Shown here one piece after another: positions 25,770 to 37,984 of a stretch of 64,000 nt of DNA. The DNA is from Hymenobacter sp. PAMC 26628. GTDB lineage: Bacteria > Bacteroidota > Bacteroidia > Cytophagales > Hymenobacteraceae. Within the stretch, counting starts at the first letter, position 1; each line of letters starts with the position of its first letter. The stretch is taken from contig NZ_CP014304.1 in NCBI RefSeq assembly GCF_001562275.1, positions 2,666,001-2,730,000 of the forward strand, given 5' to 3'. The notes under the pieces are model-generated. The model was given only the letters and a program-made list of their open reading frames with translations, had not been told where the DNA came from and did no database searches. Position numbers and translations under genes: made by a program.

Positions 25770-26165
25770 ATGGCCCATTTCTACGATTTATTATTAGCCG
25801 AGTATTTGCAAGTGTGGCTGCACCAAGTGCACCTGGCCGACGCCTGGGCACCCAACGGCGAGGCGCACGTGCGGGCGCTTGTTCACCTCGTGTTGGGGCA
25901 GGCGAGCCAGCTACCGGGCGCGGCGCACCCCAATGCGCCCGCCCTGCTGGCCGCCTTGCACGTGCTGGCGCGGCGGGCGGCGCAGGGCCCCGTACCCGCC
26001 GCGCCAGTGCTTAAGCAGGAGTTGGCCGCGGTACTATACACCGCCCTGCGGCGGAGCACCGCGGCCAACGGAGCCCCGGCGGCCGCGCCCCAAGCGTTTG
26101 CCTTTTCGCCCCCGCCCGAATTCGCGCCCCGTCCCTCGGCGGCGGACTTCGTGAACTGGACGTAG
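25770..26165 (+). CDS. Hypothetical protein, Ala-rich
   Basis: ATG at 25770 (or TTG at 25752) starts a protein of about 131 residues with a helical N-terminal half (FYDLLLAEYLQVWLHQVHLADAW, ALVHLVLGQASQLPG) and a Pro/Ala-rich end (FSPPPEFAPRPSAADFVNWT). No family is recognised. An AT-rich promoter-like region precedes it and codon usage resembles its neighbours, which supports a real gene. Confidence 0.5.
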   Translation: MAHFYDLLLAEYLQVWLHQVHLADAWAPNGEAHVRALVHLVLGQASQLPGAAHPNAPALLAALHVLARRAAQGPVPAAPVLKQELAAVLYTALRRSTAANGAPAAAPQAFAFSPPPEFAPRPSAADFVNWT

Positions 26166-29094
<2,929 letters not shown>

Positions 29095-29131
29095 GGTTGG
29101 ACCGGCGAGGAATCCCTTGCTAATCATGTTG

Positions 29132-29168
29132 AAAAAACGCCGCCCTGGCAACGGGGCGGCGTTTTTTT
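29132..29168 (+). terminator. Rho-independent terminator of katG
   Basis: AAAAAACGCCGCCC pairs with GGGGCGGCGTTTTTTT around TGGCAAC, 38 bases after the katG stop. Confidence 0.85.
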
Positions 29169-29215
29169 GTGCGCTGCTGCTACATTAGGGGCCCCAGCCA
29201 CGCTTTTTTTCCGCT

Positions 29216-29806
29216 ATGCAAAAAGGCCGCCTCGAAGCGTTTAGCGACGGCGTACTCGCCATTATCCTCACCATCATGGTGTTGGAGCTGAAGGTGCCGC
29301 ACGGGGCCGACTTCGCAGCGCTGCGGCTGTTGCTGCCCGTGTTTCTGAGTTATGCGCTGAGTTTCGTTTACGTGGGCATTTATTGGAACAACCACCACCA
29401 CCTGCTCAGCGGCGTCCGGCAGGTGAGCGGCGGCGTGTTGTGGGCCAATTTGCACCTGCTGTTTTGGCTCTCGCTCACGCCGTTTGCCACGGGCTGGATG
29501 GGCGAAAACCACTTTGCGCCGGCCACGCTGGCTGTGTACGGCGGTGTACTGCTCGGCTCGGCGGTGGCGTACTTTATCCTGCAAAACTGCCTCATTGCCG
29601 TTAATGGCGGGCCGGCGGCGCCACTGGCTCGGGCCGTGGGGCACGATTGGAAGGGCAAACTCTCGCCGGTGCTCTACCTGGTGGGGATTGCCAGCAGCTT
29701 TGTGCTGCCCTGGCTTTCGGGCGCAATTTATGTGGCCGTGGCACTGATGTGGCTGGTGCCCGACCGGCGCATCGAGCGCGCGCTGGCCCACGAAAACCCG
29801 GACTAA
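29216..29806 (+). CDS. TMEM175 family potassium channel-like protein
   Basis: A 196-aa six-helix membrane protein of the TMEM175 (DUF1211) family, potassium-selective channels in bacteria. The hallmark RxxxFSDGVLAI is at residues 4-15 (RLEAFSDGVLAIILTIMVLE). Later features are SYALSFVYVGIYWNNHHHLL, NLHLLFWLSLTPFATGWMGE and a last helix FVLPWLSGAIYVAVALMWLV. The length fits a single-repeat bacterial form that works as a tetramer. Confidence 0.9.
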   Translation: MQKGRLEAFSDGVLAIILTIMVLELKVPHGADFAALRLLLPVFLSYALSFVYVGIYWNNHHHLLSGVRQVSGGVLWANLHLLFWLSLTPFATGWMGENHFAPATLAVYGGVLLGSAVAYFILQNCLIAVNGGPAAPLARAVGHDWKGKLSPVLYLVGIASSFVLPWLSGAIYVAVALMWLVPDRRIERALAHENPD

Positions 29807-29899
29807 ATGCCCAGCTGGGGCCCCACTCCGGGGATACCGCGGCCATCCAGTACCTTAACCCCGCCGAGGCTCCCATTTCTGGGGCCCCGCACCCCGCCG

Positions 29900-31618
29900 A
29901 TGCCCTCGAAACTTCTCGCCGCCCGGCCGTTGCCGGCCCTGCTGTTTGCCCTCGCTTTTGCCACGGGCTGCCAATCCAAACCCGACGCGGCCGGCCAGGC
30001 CACGGCCGCCGGGGCCCCTACCGCAGCCGCTCCGGGCGCCCCGGCGGCTCCGCCCGCTGCCATCACGGCGGCCGACATTAGCGGCTACCTGAAAACGGTG
30101 GCGGCCGACGAGATGCTGGGCCGCAAGCCGTTCACGGCCGGCGAGGAGCGCATAACCGCCTACCTAGCAGCGCAGTTCAAGGAACTGGGGCTGCAGCCTG
30201 GGGGCCCCAACGGCAGTTATTTTCAGCCGGTGCCGATGGTGGAAATTACCGCCATGGCGGCGCCTACCATGCAAATTCGGCGCCCCGGCCAGAGCCTGAA
30301 TTTACAGTACAAGACCGATTACGTGCTGTTTACCCAGCGCGAGCAGCCGGTGGTTGAGGTCAAAAACTCACCGCTCGTGTTTGCCGGTTACGGCGTGGTG
30401 GCCCCCGAGTACGGCTGGGACGACTACGCGGGCCTCGACGTGAAGGGCAAGACCGTGGTGGTGCTCGTGAACGATCCCGGCAACGCGGGCCAGGATTCTA
30501 CCCTCTTCAAAGGCCGCGCCATGACCTACTACGGCCGCTGGACCTACAAATATGAGGAAGCCGCCCGCCACGGCGCCGCCGGCGTGCTCATCGTGCACGA
30601 CACCAAGCCCGCTGCTTACCCCTGGAGCGTAGTGCAAAGCGGGGCCCTGGGGCCCAAGCTGCGTCCCCAGACGCCCGACCGCGGCGCCAGCAAGTGCGCC
30701 CTCGAAGGCTGGCTGACGCTCGACGCCGCCCAGCGCCTGTTTACGGCCGCCGGCCAGAACTACGACGCGCTGTATACTGCCGCCAACCAGCGCGGCTTCC
30801 GGCCCCGCGCCCTGGGCCTTACCCTAAGCACCAGCCTCCGCAACAAGCTGCGCCGCCAGACGTCCAAAAACGTGCTGGCCGTGCTGCCCGGCACCACCAA
30901 CGCCGGCGAATACATCATCTATTCAGCCCACTGGGACCACTTCGGCGTGGGCAAGGCCATTGCCGGCGACTCCATCTACAACGGGGCCGTGGACGACGGC
31001 ACCGGCCTGGCCGCGCTGCTAAGCATCGCCCAAGCCTTTAAAAAAGCGCCCACCAAGCCCGCGCGTAGCCTCGTGTTCCTGGCTGTGACGGGCGAAGAGC
31101 AGGGCCTGCTGGGCTCAGCCTACTACGCCCAGCACCCGCCGTTCCCGCTGGCCAAAACCGCCGCCGACCTCAACATGGACATGCTCTGGCCCTACGGCCG
31201 CATGAAGGACCTCACCGTCATCGGCGCGGGGCAGTCGGAGCTGGAAGACTACGCCCGCGCCGCCGCCCGGGAGCAGGGCCGCTACCTCCTCCCCGACCAG
31301 ACGCCCGAAACCGGCATGTTCTACCGCTCCGACCATTTCAGCTTTGCCCACGTGGGCGTGCCCTCGCTCTACGCCAGCGGTGGTTTCGAGAGCCGCGCCC
31401 AGGGCAAGGCCTACATCGCCCAAAAGCGCCAAGCCTACACCACCGGCATGTACCACAAGCCCGCCGACCAGTTCGACCCCGCCTGGGACCTCGCCGGCGT
31501 GGCCGAAGACGCGCAGCTTTACTTCCGCGTGGGCCAGCGCCTGGCCGCCGAAACCACGTTCCCAAAGTGGCGCGCCGGTTCGGAATTCAAGGGGATTCGG
31601 GAGCAGGCGAAGCGGTAA
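29900..31618 (+). CDS. M28 family zinc aminopeptidase, lipoprotein
   Basis: A 572-aa exported metallopeptidase. ATG at 29900 yields a lipoprotein signal ending LAFATGCQSKP. A protease-associated insert (about 140-290; VFAGYGVVAPEYGWDDYAGL) precedes the catalytic part. Zinc and catalytic residues are His344 in YSAHWDHFG, Asp365 in GAVDDGTGLAAL, Glu399-Glu400 in VTGEEQGLLGS, an Asp in LNMDMLWPYG and His in YRSDHFSFAHVG. It probably frees N-terminal amino acids at the outer membrane or in the periplasm. The convergent isomerase gene ends 18 bases downstream. Confidence 0.92.
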   Translation: MPSKLLAARPLPALLFALAFATGCQSKPDAAGQATAAGAPTAAAPGAPAAPPAAITAADISGYLKTVAADEMLGRKPFTAGEERITAYLAAQFKELGLQPGGPNGSYFQPVPMVEITAMAAPTMQIRRPGQSLNLQYKTDYVLFTQREQPVVEVKNSPLVFAGYGVVAPEYGWDDYAGLDVKGKTVVVLVNDPGNAGQDSTLFKGRAMTYYGRWTYKYEEAARHGAAGVLIVHDTKPAAYPWSVVQSGALGPKLRPQTPDRGASKCALEGWLTLDAAQRLFTAAGQNYDALYTAANQRGFRPRALGLTLSTSLRNKLRRQTSKNVLAVLPGTTNAGEYIIYSAHWDHFGVGKAIAGDSIYNGAVDDGTGLAALLSIAQAFKKAPTKPARSLVFLAVTGEEQGLLGSAYYAQHPPFPLAKTAADLNMDMLWPYGRMKDLTVIGAGQSELEDYARAAAREQGRYLLPDQTPETGMFYRSDHFSFAHVGVPSLYASGGFESRAQGKAYIAQKRQAYTTGMYHKPADQFDPAWDLAGVAEDAQLYFRVGQRLAAETTFPKWRAGSEFKGIREQAKR

Positions 31619-31636
31619 ATCCTCACCGCTTCGCGC

Positions 31637-32581
31637 TTATCCCAGCGTTTTTAACACCTTTTCCAGCAGGGCTTTGGTTTTGCGCACGCCTTCTTCTTCG
31701 CTGGTGACTTCGCCTTCGTACTCAATGCCCACGTAGCCGCGGAAACCCGAGTCTTTGATAATTTTGAACATCTTGTAGTAGTCGGTTTCCACGCAGTTGT
31801 CGTTGGCGTCAAAATCGAAGGTTTTGGCGCTCACGCCTTTGGCCACCGGCATCCACTCGCGCACGGCCTTGTACTTGTCGTACTCCTCGATGCACTTGCC
31901 CTTGTATAGGTCGCCGGTGTCGCGCCGGATGCAGAAATTGCCAAAGTCGGGCAGGATGCCCACGTTGGGCTTGCCCACTTGCCGAATGGTGGCCAGCAGC
32001 CACTCGCCGTTGGAAGTGTAGCTGCCGTGGTTTTCAACTATCACGTTGATGCCCGCTTTTTGGGCGTACTCGGCCAGCCGGGCCAGGCCGTCGGCGGCGG
32101 CTTTCTGCACCTCCGTGGCCGAGCCCTTACCGAAGGCGTTCACCCGCACGGTGAGGCAGCCCAGGTATTTGGCCGCATCCACCCATTTGTAGTGGTTTTC
32201 GACCGCCTTGATGCGCTCGGCCTCGGTGGGGGCCCCCAGGTCGCCCTCGCCGTCGATCATAATCAGGTGGTTTTTCACCCCGTTGTCGTGGCAGCGCAGC
32301 AGCAGCTCGGCTAGGTATTTCGAGTCCTCGGCCTTGTCTTTGAAAAACTGGTTCACGTACTCCACCACCCCGATACCGTACTGCTTTTTGGCGATGACCG
32401 GAAAGTCGAGGTTGCTGATTTTGTTGCTGAACAGCGCTTTGTGAAACGACCACTCGGCCAGAGAAATTTCAAAAAAAGTCTTGGCCGGCAGCTCCCGGGC
32501 CACTAATGCTTGCGGTGCCACGGCGGCGGCGCCTATCAGGGCCGCGGCGTTTTTCAAGAAGTCACGACGGGAAGCGGACAT
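31637..32581 (-). CDS. Secreted sugar phosphate isomerase/epimerase-like TIM barrel protein
   Basis: A 314-aa AP-endonuclease-2/xylose-isomerase-like barrel with a Tat signal (SASRRDFLKNAAALIGAAAV). Barrel strands with likely metal ligands are GIGVVEYVNQFF, HLIMIDGEGDLG, INVIVENHGSYTSNGEW, VGILPDFGNFC and YVGIEYEGE near the C-terminus. The family acts on sugars or cyclitols; the substrate is unknown. The N-terminus matches exported members common in Bacteroidota. A copy of the palindromic repeat lies 35 bases upstream of its start. Confidence 0.88.
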   Translation of the reverse strand: MSASRRDFLKNAAALIGAAAVAPQALVARELPAKTFFEISLAEWSFHKALFSNKISNLDFPVIAKKQYGIGVVEYVNQFFKDKAEDSKYLAELLLRCHDNGVKNHLIMIDGEGDLGAPTEAERIKAVENHYKWVDAAKYLGCLTVRVNAFGKGSATEVQKAAADGLARLAEYAQKAGINVIVENHGSYTSNGEWLLATIRQVGKPNVGILPDFGNFCIRRDTGDLYKGKCIEEYDKYKAVREWMPVAKGVSAKTFDFDANDNCVETDYYKMFKIIKDSGFRGYVGIEYEGEVTSEEEGVRKTKALLEKVLKTLG

Positions 32582-32616
32582 AGTGCAGGGCTGGAAGGGA
32601 AAGGCGGAAAAATTAA

Positions 32617-32662
32617 GAACGTCATGCTCATCTGGCGTCCACGCAGCCGAAGCATGACGTTC
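32617..32662. repeat. Dispersed palindromic repeat, short internal-deletion form
   Basis: The ends GAACGTCATGCT and AGCATGACGTTC are inverse copies; between them are CATCTGGCGTCC and CGCAGCCGA, also found in the copy at 34253. The central half of the full palindrome is missing. Confidence 0.7.
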
Positions 32663-32677
32663 TCCCCAATTGGTTAC

Positions 32678-33466
32678 TTACAAATCCGAGTAATTCACCG
32701 GGCGCAAAAACGTGATGTCCATGTGCGACACGGTGTTTTGGTACTCGGGCAGGCCGGACAGCCGCTTCCACTCGGGGTCGGCGCTGAAGGCTTTCCAGTG
32801 CGCGTCGCGGTCGGGCATGTTTTTGAACGAGGTCATGTACATCAGGTTCGGCATTTTCGGCCCGAACAGGACTTGGCCGTAGAAAATGCCGTTGAAGCCG
32901 AGCCGGTCGAAGAGCTTGATTTCGCCGCCGGCGTTGAACATCCGCACCTTGCTGCCGAAGATTTTTTCGCTGGCGCCTTCGTAGCTCCGCAGCTCATACA
33001 CCCGCTCGCTCTTGGGCGCGTCGAGGCGGGGGGCCCCCAGGCCGGGCATTTCGTCGAAGGCTTTGATGAAAATGTTTTCCTGGCGGCCGTAGGCCGGGCT
33101 GGTGTAGGCCGCGTTTTCGTAGCCGCCGCCCGCCGCCACCAGCTTAGGTGCCACGCCCTTGTCTACCTGCTCCCACTGCTTCGCGGAGGCGTAGGGCGTG
33201 AACACGTACACGCGCCGGTCGGCGGCGGTGTCGTTGCCCACCGGCTTGAACACCCCAATGGCGGGAATGCCCGCCGCGTGCAGCGCCGGCAGGTACTGGT
33301 GCTGCAAGAAGCTGTCGACGAGCGCCTCCTGCCGGCTGGTTTTGAGGTGGTACACTTTAAGGGCGAAGTAAGCCGGGCGCGCGCCCGCAGGCCGGGGCGC
33401 GGCGTGGGCGCCGGTTAATTGGCCGCAGAGCAAGGCGGCAAACGGCAGAAACAGAAGTTTTTTCAT
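32678..33466 (-). CDS. Secreted NIPSNAP family protein
   Basis: A 262-aa exported protein with signal peptide LLFLPFAALLCGQLTGAHA and two NIPSNAP-type ferredoxin-like domains. The first is visible as ALKVYHLKTSRQEALVDSFL and the second as VYELRSYEGASEKIFGSKVR, with DRLGFNGIFYGQVLFGPKMP and NLMYMTSFKNMPDRDAHWKA. The family role is not established. ATG at 33466 fits the signal peptide; the longer open frame is not needed. Confidence 0.88.
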   Translation of the reverse strand: MKKLLFLPFAALLCGQLTGAHAAPRPAGARPAYFALKVYHLKTSRQEALVDSFLQHQYLPALHAAGIPAIGVFKPVGNDTAADRRVYVFTPYASAKQWEQVDKGVAPKLVAAGGGYENAAYTSPAYGRQENIFIKAFDEMPGLGAPRLDAPKSERVYELRSYEGASEKIFGSKVRMFNAGGEIKLFDRLGFNGIFYGQVLFGPKMPNLMYMTSFKNMPDRDAHWKAFSADPEWKRLSGLPEYQNTVSHMDITFLRPVNYSDL

Positions 33467-33595
33467 GGTTGGGGTGGGAATCATGCAAATTGTGCGTCCG
33501 AAATGTAGCACCGGCCGCGCGGGGAAAGCCGGCCAGCGCCGAAATTTGCGGCCCCCGCTGGGCCGTGGCCCCGTGCATTTTTCCTTTGCCCCGCC

Positions 33596-34228
33596 GTGTC
33601 CGACCCAACCGCCCCCGCCGCCCCGCCGTCCCTTGCCGATTTCGCCTGCTTCGGCCTCTACGGCCTCACCGACAACCCCTACCGCCAAGCGGCCGACGTG
33701 GCCCGGTTCGGCCGACTCTACGACCTGGTGGTGGGGCCCCACGGCGGCGTGGGCGTCGGCAGCACCTTCCACCCCTACCAGCTCGTGCGCCCGGCCGGCG
33801 TCACGGTGTGGTACGCGGCCTTCGCGCAGCTCTACGCCCAGCCGGGCCGGGCGGCGCTGTTTGGGGCCCTGGCCGAGGAGCAGGCGCGCTACGTGGTGGC
33901 CCCGCCGGCCTCGTTTGCTGATTTCCACGTGTGGCCCGACGCGCGGCTGACCAGCGCCGCCAACCCGGTGTTCAGCCGCTACATCCCGTTTGTGCTGCCG
34001 CTGCTGGTGCGCAAGGGCCCCGGGGCCCTGCGCTGGGACACCGAAGCCGCCGCTGCCACCGCCGAGCCCGAACGCTTCCGCGCCTACCGCGACGCCGTGA
34101 ACGAAGCCCTACGGTTTGTGCAGCCCCAGCCGGCGTTCGTGCTGGGCTTCGCCGAGTTCGACGAGCAGCACCCGGAGCGGCTCATTGACCGGTTCATCGC
34201 GGCCAAGCCCCTGCTGGGGCCCCTGTAG
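33596..34228 (+). CDS. Conserved-looking hypothetical protein, 210 aa
   Basis: GTG at 33596 starts a soluble protein of 210 residues without signal or membrane segments. Motifs such as LADFACFGLYGLTDNPYRQA, VVGPHGGVGVGSTFHPYQLV and RYIPFVLPLLVRKGPGALRW do not point to a family I can name. Codon and base use match neighbours and the frame is compact. Its start is 129 bases from the divergent NIPSNAP gene; a few more upstream codons are possible. Confidence 0.55.
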   Translation: MSDPTAPAAPPSLADFACFGLYGLTDNPYRQAADVARFGRLYDLVVGPHGGVGVGSTFHPYQLVRPAGVTVWYAAFAQLYAQPGRAALFGALAEEQARYVVAPPASFADFHVWPDARLTSAANPVFSRYIPFVLPLLVRKGPGALRWDTEAAAATAEPERFRAYRDAVNEALRFVQPQPAFVLGFAEFDEQHPERLIDRFIAAKPLLGPL

Positions 34229-34252
34229 CGGGCGCGGGCTTCGCGCTAAAAC

Positions 34253-34364
34253 ATAAGAACGTCATGCTCATCTGGCGTCCGCGCAGCCGAAGCACCTCTC
34301 CCGCTGAGTAAATAATTACTCAGCGGGAGAGGTGCTTCGGCTGCGCGCTGCATGACGTTCTTAT
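34253..34364. repeat. Dispersed palindromic repeat
   Basis: Inner arms 34281-34311 and 34316-34346 are perfect 31-base inverse copies around AATA-type spacer. Outer arms ATAAGAACGTCATGC (34253-34267) and GCATGACGTTCTTAT (34350-34364) also pair. The left side carries an extra TCATCTGGCGTCC that breaks symmetry. Confidence 0.82.
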
Positions 34365-34450
34365 GGAATCGTTCTGTTGTGAGTGTTCTGTCGGCAACGT
34401 TCTGTCGGCAACGTTTTTAAAAACGCGCCATTGAAACACCAGCCGGCTCC

Positions 34451-35170
34451 TTACTTGGTCGCCTTGAATTTGTCGGCGAAAAACGCCAGCGTGAGGGCCC
34501 AGGCCTCGTGAGCGGCGGCGGGGTTGTAGCTGGAGCGCTCGTCGCAGTGGAACCCGTGGTCAGCGTCGGAGATGACGGTATTGACGTAGGGCTTTTTGGC
34601 CGCAGCTACTGCCTCGATAACCTCCGCAATGTTCTCCTTGGAGATGTGCGCATCGAGCCCGCCCCAGAAGAACAGGTGCGGGGCGTGCAGGTCGGCGGCG
34701 CGGTCCTTGATTTGCTCGGTGCCGCCGCCGTAGTACGACACGCCGGCCGCCAGCGGCAGCACGGCGTTGGCCAGAAACGACACGCGCCCGCCCAGGCAAA
34801 ACCCGATGCTACCAATTTTGTCGGCCACCACGCCGGGCTGGCTGGTGAGCCAGGCGTGGGCCGCCTGCAAGTCAGCCGTCAGGCCCTCGTTGTTGATGGC
34901 GAAGTAGTGCGGCATGGCGCTGGGGAAGTCGCTGTAGGCAATTTCCAGGCCCGGCGCAGCCGTGCGGTGAAACAGCTCGGGGGCCACCACGGCGTAGCCG
35001 GCCTGCGCCAGCCGGTCGGCCACGCTGCGGATGTGGTGGTTCACACCGAAGGCTTCCTGCAACAGAATGATGCCGGGCACCGCGCCGTTGGCCGCCGCGG
35101 GCTGGGCCGCGTAGGCCTGCATCGTGGTGCCATCGCCGACCGACAGGGAGAGGGTTTGGGAAGTACTCAT
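34451..35170 (-). CDS. Dienelactone hydrolase family protein
   Basis: A 239-aa cytoplasmic alpha/beta hydrolase of the dienelactone hydrolase family. Features: IILLQEAFGVNHHIRSVADR (the conserved Glu), IGSIGFCLGGRVSFLAN (nucleophile Cys125), LFFWGGLDAHISKENI (Asp) and DADHGFHCDERSSYNP (His). Length and motif spacing match bacterial carboxymethylenebutenolidases. The physiological substrate is uncertain because no aromatic-degradation genes are near. Confidence 0.9.
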   Translation of the reverse strand: MSTSQTLSLSVGDGTTMQAYAAQPAAANGAVPGIILLQEAFGVNHHIRSVADRLAQAGYAVVAPELFHRTAAPGLEIAYSDFPSAMPHYFAINNEGLTADLQAAHAWLTSQPGVVADKIGSIGFCLGGRVSFLANAVLPLAAGVSYYGGGTEQIKDRAADLHAPHLFFWGGLDAHISKENIAEVIEAVAAAKKPYVNTVISDADHGFHCDERSSYNPAAAHEAWALTLAFFADKFKATK

Positions 35171-35306
35171 GGAATGGGGTGTTAAGGAGAGAAGAGAATA
35201 GCGCTAATTAAAGGCATACGCAACCAGCCACAGCGCGGCGGGGATGACCGGGGGCCCCAGCCAACAGCCGCGGCTTGTGCTTAGAGGCCATCTGAATAGG
35301 GGGCTA

Positions 35307-36767
35307 TCAGTCGGCCGCCCCGCCCGCGGCTTGCCGCAGCGCAGTGGCAGCGGGGGCCCCGGCCGGGGCCCCGCGCAGGAAGTCGCGGTACCACAGGCCC
35401 GAGTCCTTCACGGTGCGCGCCTGGGTTTCGTAGTCGACGTGCACCAGGCCGAAACGGGGCCCGTAGCCCTCGGCCCACTCGAAGTTGTCGGTGAGCGTCC
35501 AGGCGAAGTAGCCGGCCACGTCGATGCCCTCGCGCTGGGCGCGCAGCACTTGGCCCAGGGCGGCTTGCAGATAGGCGCGGCGCTGGGCATCGGGCACGCC
35601 ACCGCCTATTTTCACATCTGGGAACGCTGACCCACTTTCAGTTATCAGCAATTGTGGCGCATTTGAATAAGCGCTGTATTGCTTTAACATTTGGTAAATA
35701 CTCTCCGGGTACACCTCCCAGCCCATATCGGTGTGGGGCACGCCGCGCTGCTTGGCGGGCACCAGCGTGGCCCATTGCAGCGGCAGCCAGGGCGAAAACT
35801 TCACCACCTCGCGGGTGTAGTTCTGGATGCCCCAGAAATCAAAATCGAAGACAAGCCGCTGGTCGTCGCCGGGCTTGTGGTAGCGCTCGAGCAGCCAGCG
35901 CAGGGCGGGCAGCTCGGCCACGGGGTAGCCCAGGCCCAGGGCGGGCTCCACGAAAAAGCGGTTCAGCAGGGCGTCGGCGCGGCGGGTGGCGGCCTCGTCG
36001 CGGGCGTTGCCCGGGCGGTGCGGCGTGAGGTACGAGCACGAAAACGTGGTGCCGATGCGGGCCGTGGCCGGCAGGGCGGCCCGCAGCGCCCGGCCGCCCT
36101 CGGCCTGGGCCAGCGTGGCGTGGTGGGCCGCCGCCAGAAACGCCCCCAGGTGCCGCCGCCCCGGCGCGTGCACGCCCAGCAGGTGCCCCGCCCCCACGAA
36201 CACCATCGGCTCGTTGAGCACCATCCAGTGCTGCACCCGGTCGCCGAGACGGCGGGCCAGCACCTGAGCGTAGTCGGCCAGCCAGCCCACCACACTGCGG
36301 TTGGCCCAGCCGCCCTGGGCTTGCAGGGCGCTGGGCAGGTCCCAGTGGTAGACGGTAAGCCAAGGGCGCAGGTCGCGCTCCAGGCAGGCGTCCACGAGGC
36401 GGTCGTAGAAGTCGAGGCCGCGCCGGTTCACGGCCCCCGTGCCGGCGGGCAGTACGCGCGGCCAAGCCGCCGAGAACCGGAAATCCGTCAGCCCCATGGC
36501 CTGGGCCAGGTCGAGGTCGGTGGCGTGGCGGTGGTAGAAATCGGTGGCCACGCGCCCGTGCTCGCCGCGCCGCACGGCCCCCTTGCGCCGCGTGAAATCG
36601 TCCCAGATGCTGGGGCCCTTGCCTTGCAGCTGCCAGGCGCCCTCGGTTTGGTAGGCGGCCGCGGCGGCCCCCCAGTGAAAATCGGGCCCAAAATCGGCGC
36701 GGGTGAACGCCGGGGGCCCCGACGGCGGGAAGAACGCCGCGGGCAAAGCAGAAGAATTGTCAATCAT
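35307..36767 (-). CDS. GH1 family beta-glucosidase
   Basis: A 486-aa glycoside hydrolase family 1 enzyme without a signal peptide, so cytoplasmic. Substrate-binding QTEGAW is at 40-45, the acid/base Glu186 in WMVLNEPMVF and the nucleophile Glu377 in LLITESGSAFPD. NYTRE and FAWTLTDNFEWAEGYGPRFG complete the family pattern. The ATG overlaps the stop of the upstream glycosyltransferase gene by 4 bases (ATGA), so they are translated together. It probably cleaves beta-glucosides, perhaps linked to the glycoconjugate made by its partner. Confidence 0.93.
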   Translation of the reverse strand: MIDNSSALPAAFFPPSGPPAFTRADFGPDFHWGAAAAAYQTEGAWQLQGKGPSIWDDFTRRKGAVRRGEHGRVATDFYHRHATDLDLAQAMGLTDFRFSAAWPRVLPAGTGAVNRRGLDFYDRLVDACLERDLRPWLTVYHWDLPSALQAQGGWANRSVVGWLADYAQVLARRLGDRVQHWMVLNEPMVFVGAGHLLGVHAPGRRHLGAFLAAAHHATLAQAEGGRALRAALPATARIGTTFSCSYLTPHRPGNARDEAATRRADALLNRFFVEPALGLGYPVAELPALRWLLERYHKPGDDQRLVFDFDFWGIQNYTREVVKFSPWLPLQWATLVPAKQRGVPHTDMGWEVYPESIYQMLKQYSAYSNAPQLLITESGSAFPDVKIGGGVPDAQRRAYLQAALGQVLRAQREGIDVAGYFAWTLTDNFEWAEGYGPRFGLVHVDYETQARTVKDSGLWYRDFLRGAPAGAPAATALRQAAGGAAD

Positions 36768-37813
36768 GCGCGGGGCGCGGAGGCGGAAGCGGTAGGCGAA
36801 GAAACAGGGGGCCGGGGCCCCGGCCGCTGCTCGGCCAGCAGCTGGTCGAGCACGGCAGCCGTGCGGTCGGGGTAATCAACGGGAATCACCCGGCCTTGGT
36901 GCAACCACTCGTCCACCACGGCCAGGTGCTTGTCTTTGAGGTTCTTAATAACGGGTATATCCATTTGGGCAAGCGCGGCGGCGTTGCATTGCTGCTCGTA
37001 CTGCTGCTTCATGGGCACCACGAGCAGCTTTTTGCCCAGGTACAGGGCCTCGGCGGGCGTCTCGAAGCCGGCCCCGCACAGCACCCCGGCCGCGCGCGCC
37101 AGGCTGTCGAGGAAAGCCCCGCCGCTCACCGGCCACACCCGCACGTTGCCGTAGGTGGCGGGCTCGGCGCTGTGCTTGCTGAACACCTCCCAGCGCGTGT
37201 CCCGGCTCAGGTAGCGCAGGCGCTCCACGAGCAGTTTTTCCTCAAACGCGGGCAGGTACACCGTGTAGTGGCCCTCGTTGGTGGGCGCCAGGGCCCGCAC
37301 CTGCTGCCGGATGACGGGCGTGGCAATACCCGGCGCGTATTCCTGGAAGTGGAACCCGTACTGCGCCGTGCTCGGGGCGTAGTGGCGCAGCACGGCCCGG
37401 CCGGCGGGGTCCTCAGCTTCGGGGCGCGGGGCGGCGGGGTGCAGCACGGCGCACTGGTGGCTGAGGGCCACGCAGGGCACCTCGCGCAGCCGGCACGCCC
37501 AGCTGGCCACGGGCTCGAAGTCGCTGATGACCAAGTCGTAGCTTTCCACGGGCAGCGCGCGCACCTCGCGCAGGAACTTGGCCGAGTTGAACTGCCAGAA
37601 AGTTTTCACGAAGTTGATGCCACCCTTTTTACCGAATAGAAACCCCATGCCCTGGGCCCGGTAGCGCACGTCGAACGGCAGCGACAAATCGGCCGGCGGG
37701 CCGCTGATTAACAGATCCAGGTGGTCGCAGCGGGCTTGCAGCAGCGGCACCACATCGAGGGCCCGGGCCAGGTGGCCGTTGCCGGTGCCCTGAATGGCGT
37801 AAAGAATGCGCAT
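36764..37813 (-). CDS. Glycosyltransferase, GT-B fold (GT28/GT1-like)
   Basis: A 349-aa GT-B glycosyltransferase. The N-terminal domain starts MRILYAIQGTGNGHLARALD, the typical GxGNGH loop for lipid-linked acceptors, and includes YDLVISDFEPVASWACRL. The C-terminal donor domain has VSGGAFLDSLARAAGVLCGA-GFETPAEALYLGKKLLVVPM and QYEQQCNAAAL, the nucleotide-sugar site. ATG at 37813 fits the first strand. It forms a coupled pair with the GH1 gene. Acceptor and donor cannot be told from sequence. Confidence 0.88.
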   Translation of the reverse strand: MRILYAIQGTGNGHLARALDVVPLLQARCDHLDLLISGPPADLSLPFDVRYRAQGMGFLFGKKGGINFVKTFWQFNSAKFLREVRALPVESYDLVISDFEPVASWACRLREVPCVALSHQCAVLHPAAPRPEAEDPAGRAVLRHYAPSTAQYGFHFQEYAPGIATPVIRQQVRALAPTNEGHYTVYLPAFEEKLLVERLRYLSRDTRWEVFSKHSAEPATYGNVRVWPVSGGAFLDSLARAAGVLCGAGFETPAEALYLGKKLLVVPMKQQYEQQCNAAALAQMDIPVIKNLKDKHLAVVDEWLHQGRVIPVDYPDRTAAVLDQLLAEQRPGPRPPVSSPTASASAPRA

Positions 37814-37850
37814 TTTTTGGTGTCTGGTGCTTGGTTTTGGGGCCCTCACT

Positions 37851-37956
37851 CTTAGAACGTCATGCTGAGCGCAGCCGAAGCATCTCTCCCGCGGCAGTAA
37901 TCTTAATTAGTGGCGCGGGAGAGATGCTTCGGCTGCGCTCAGCATGACGTTCTAAG
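37851..37956. repeat. Dispersed palindromic repeat, perfect 43-bp arms
   Basis: Arms 37851-37893 and 37914-37956 are exact inverse copies with a 20-nt spacer (GCAGTAATCTTAATTAGTGG). It is the longest perfect member of the family and lies between the phosphatase stop and the glycosyltransferase start. A transcript would fold into a very stable hairpin. Confidence 0.88.
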
Positions 37957-37984
37957 ACTAAAAGTTAATAGCAAAGCCCCAAAG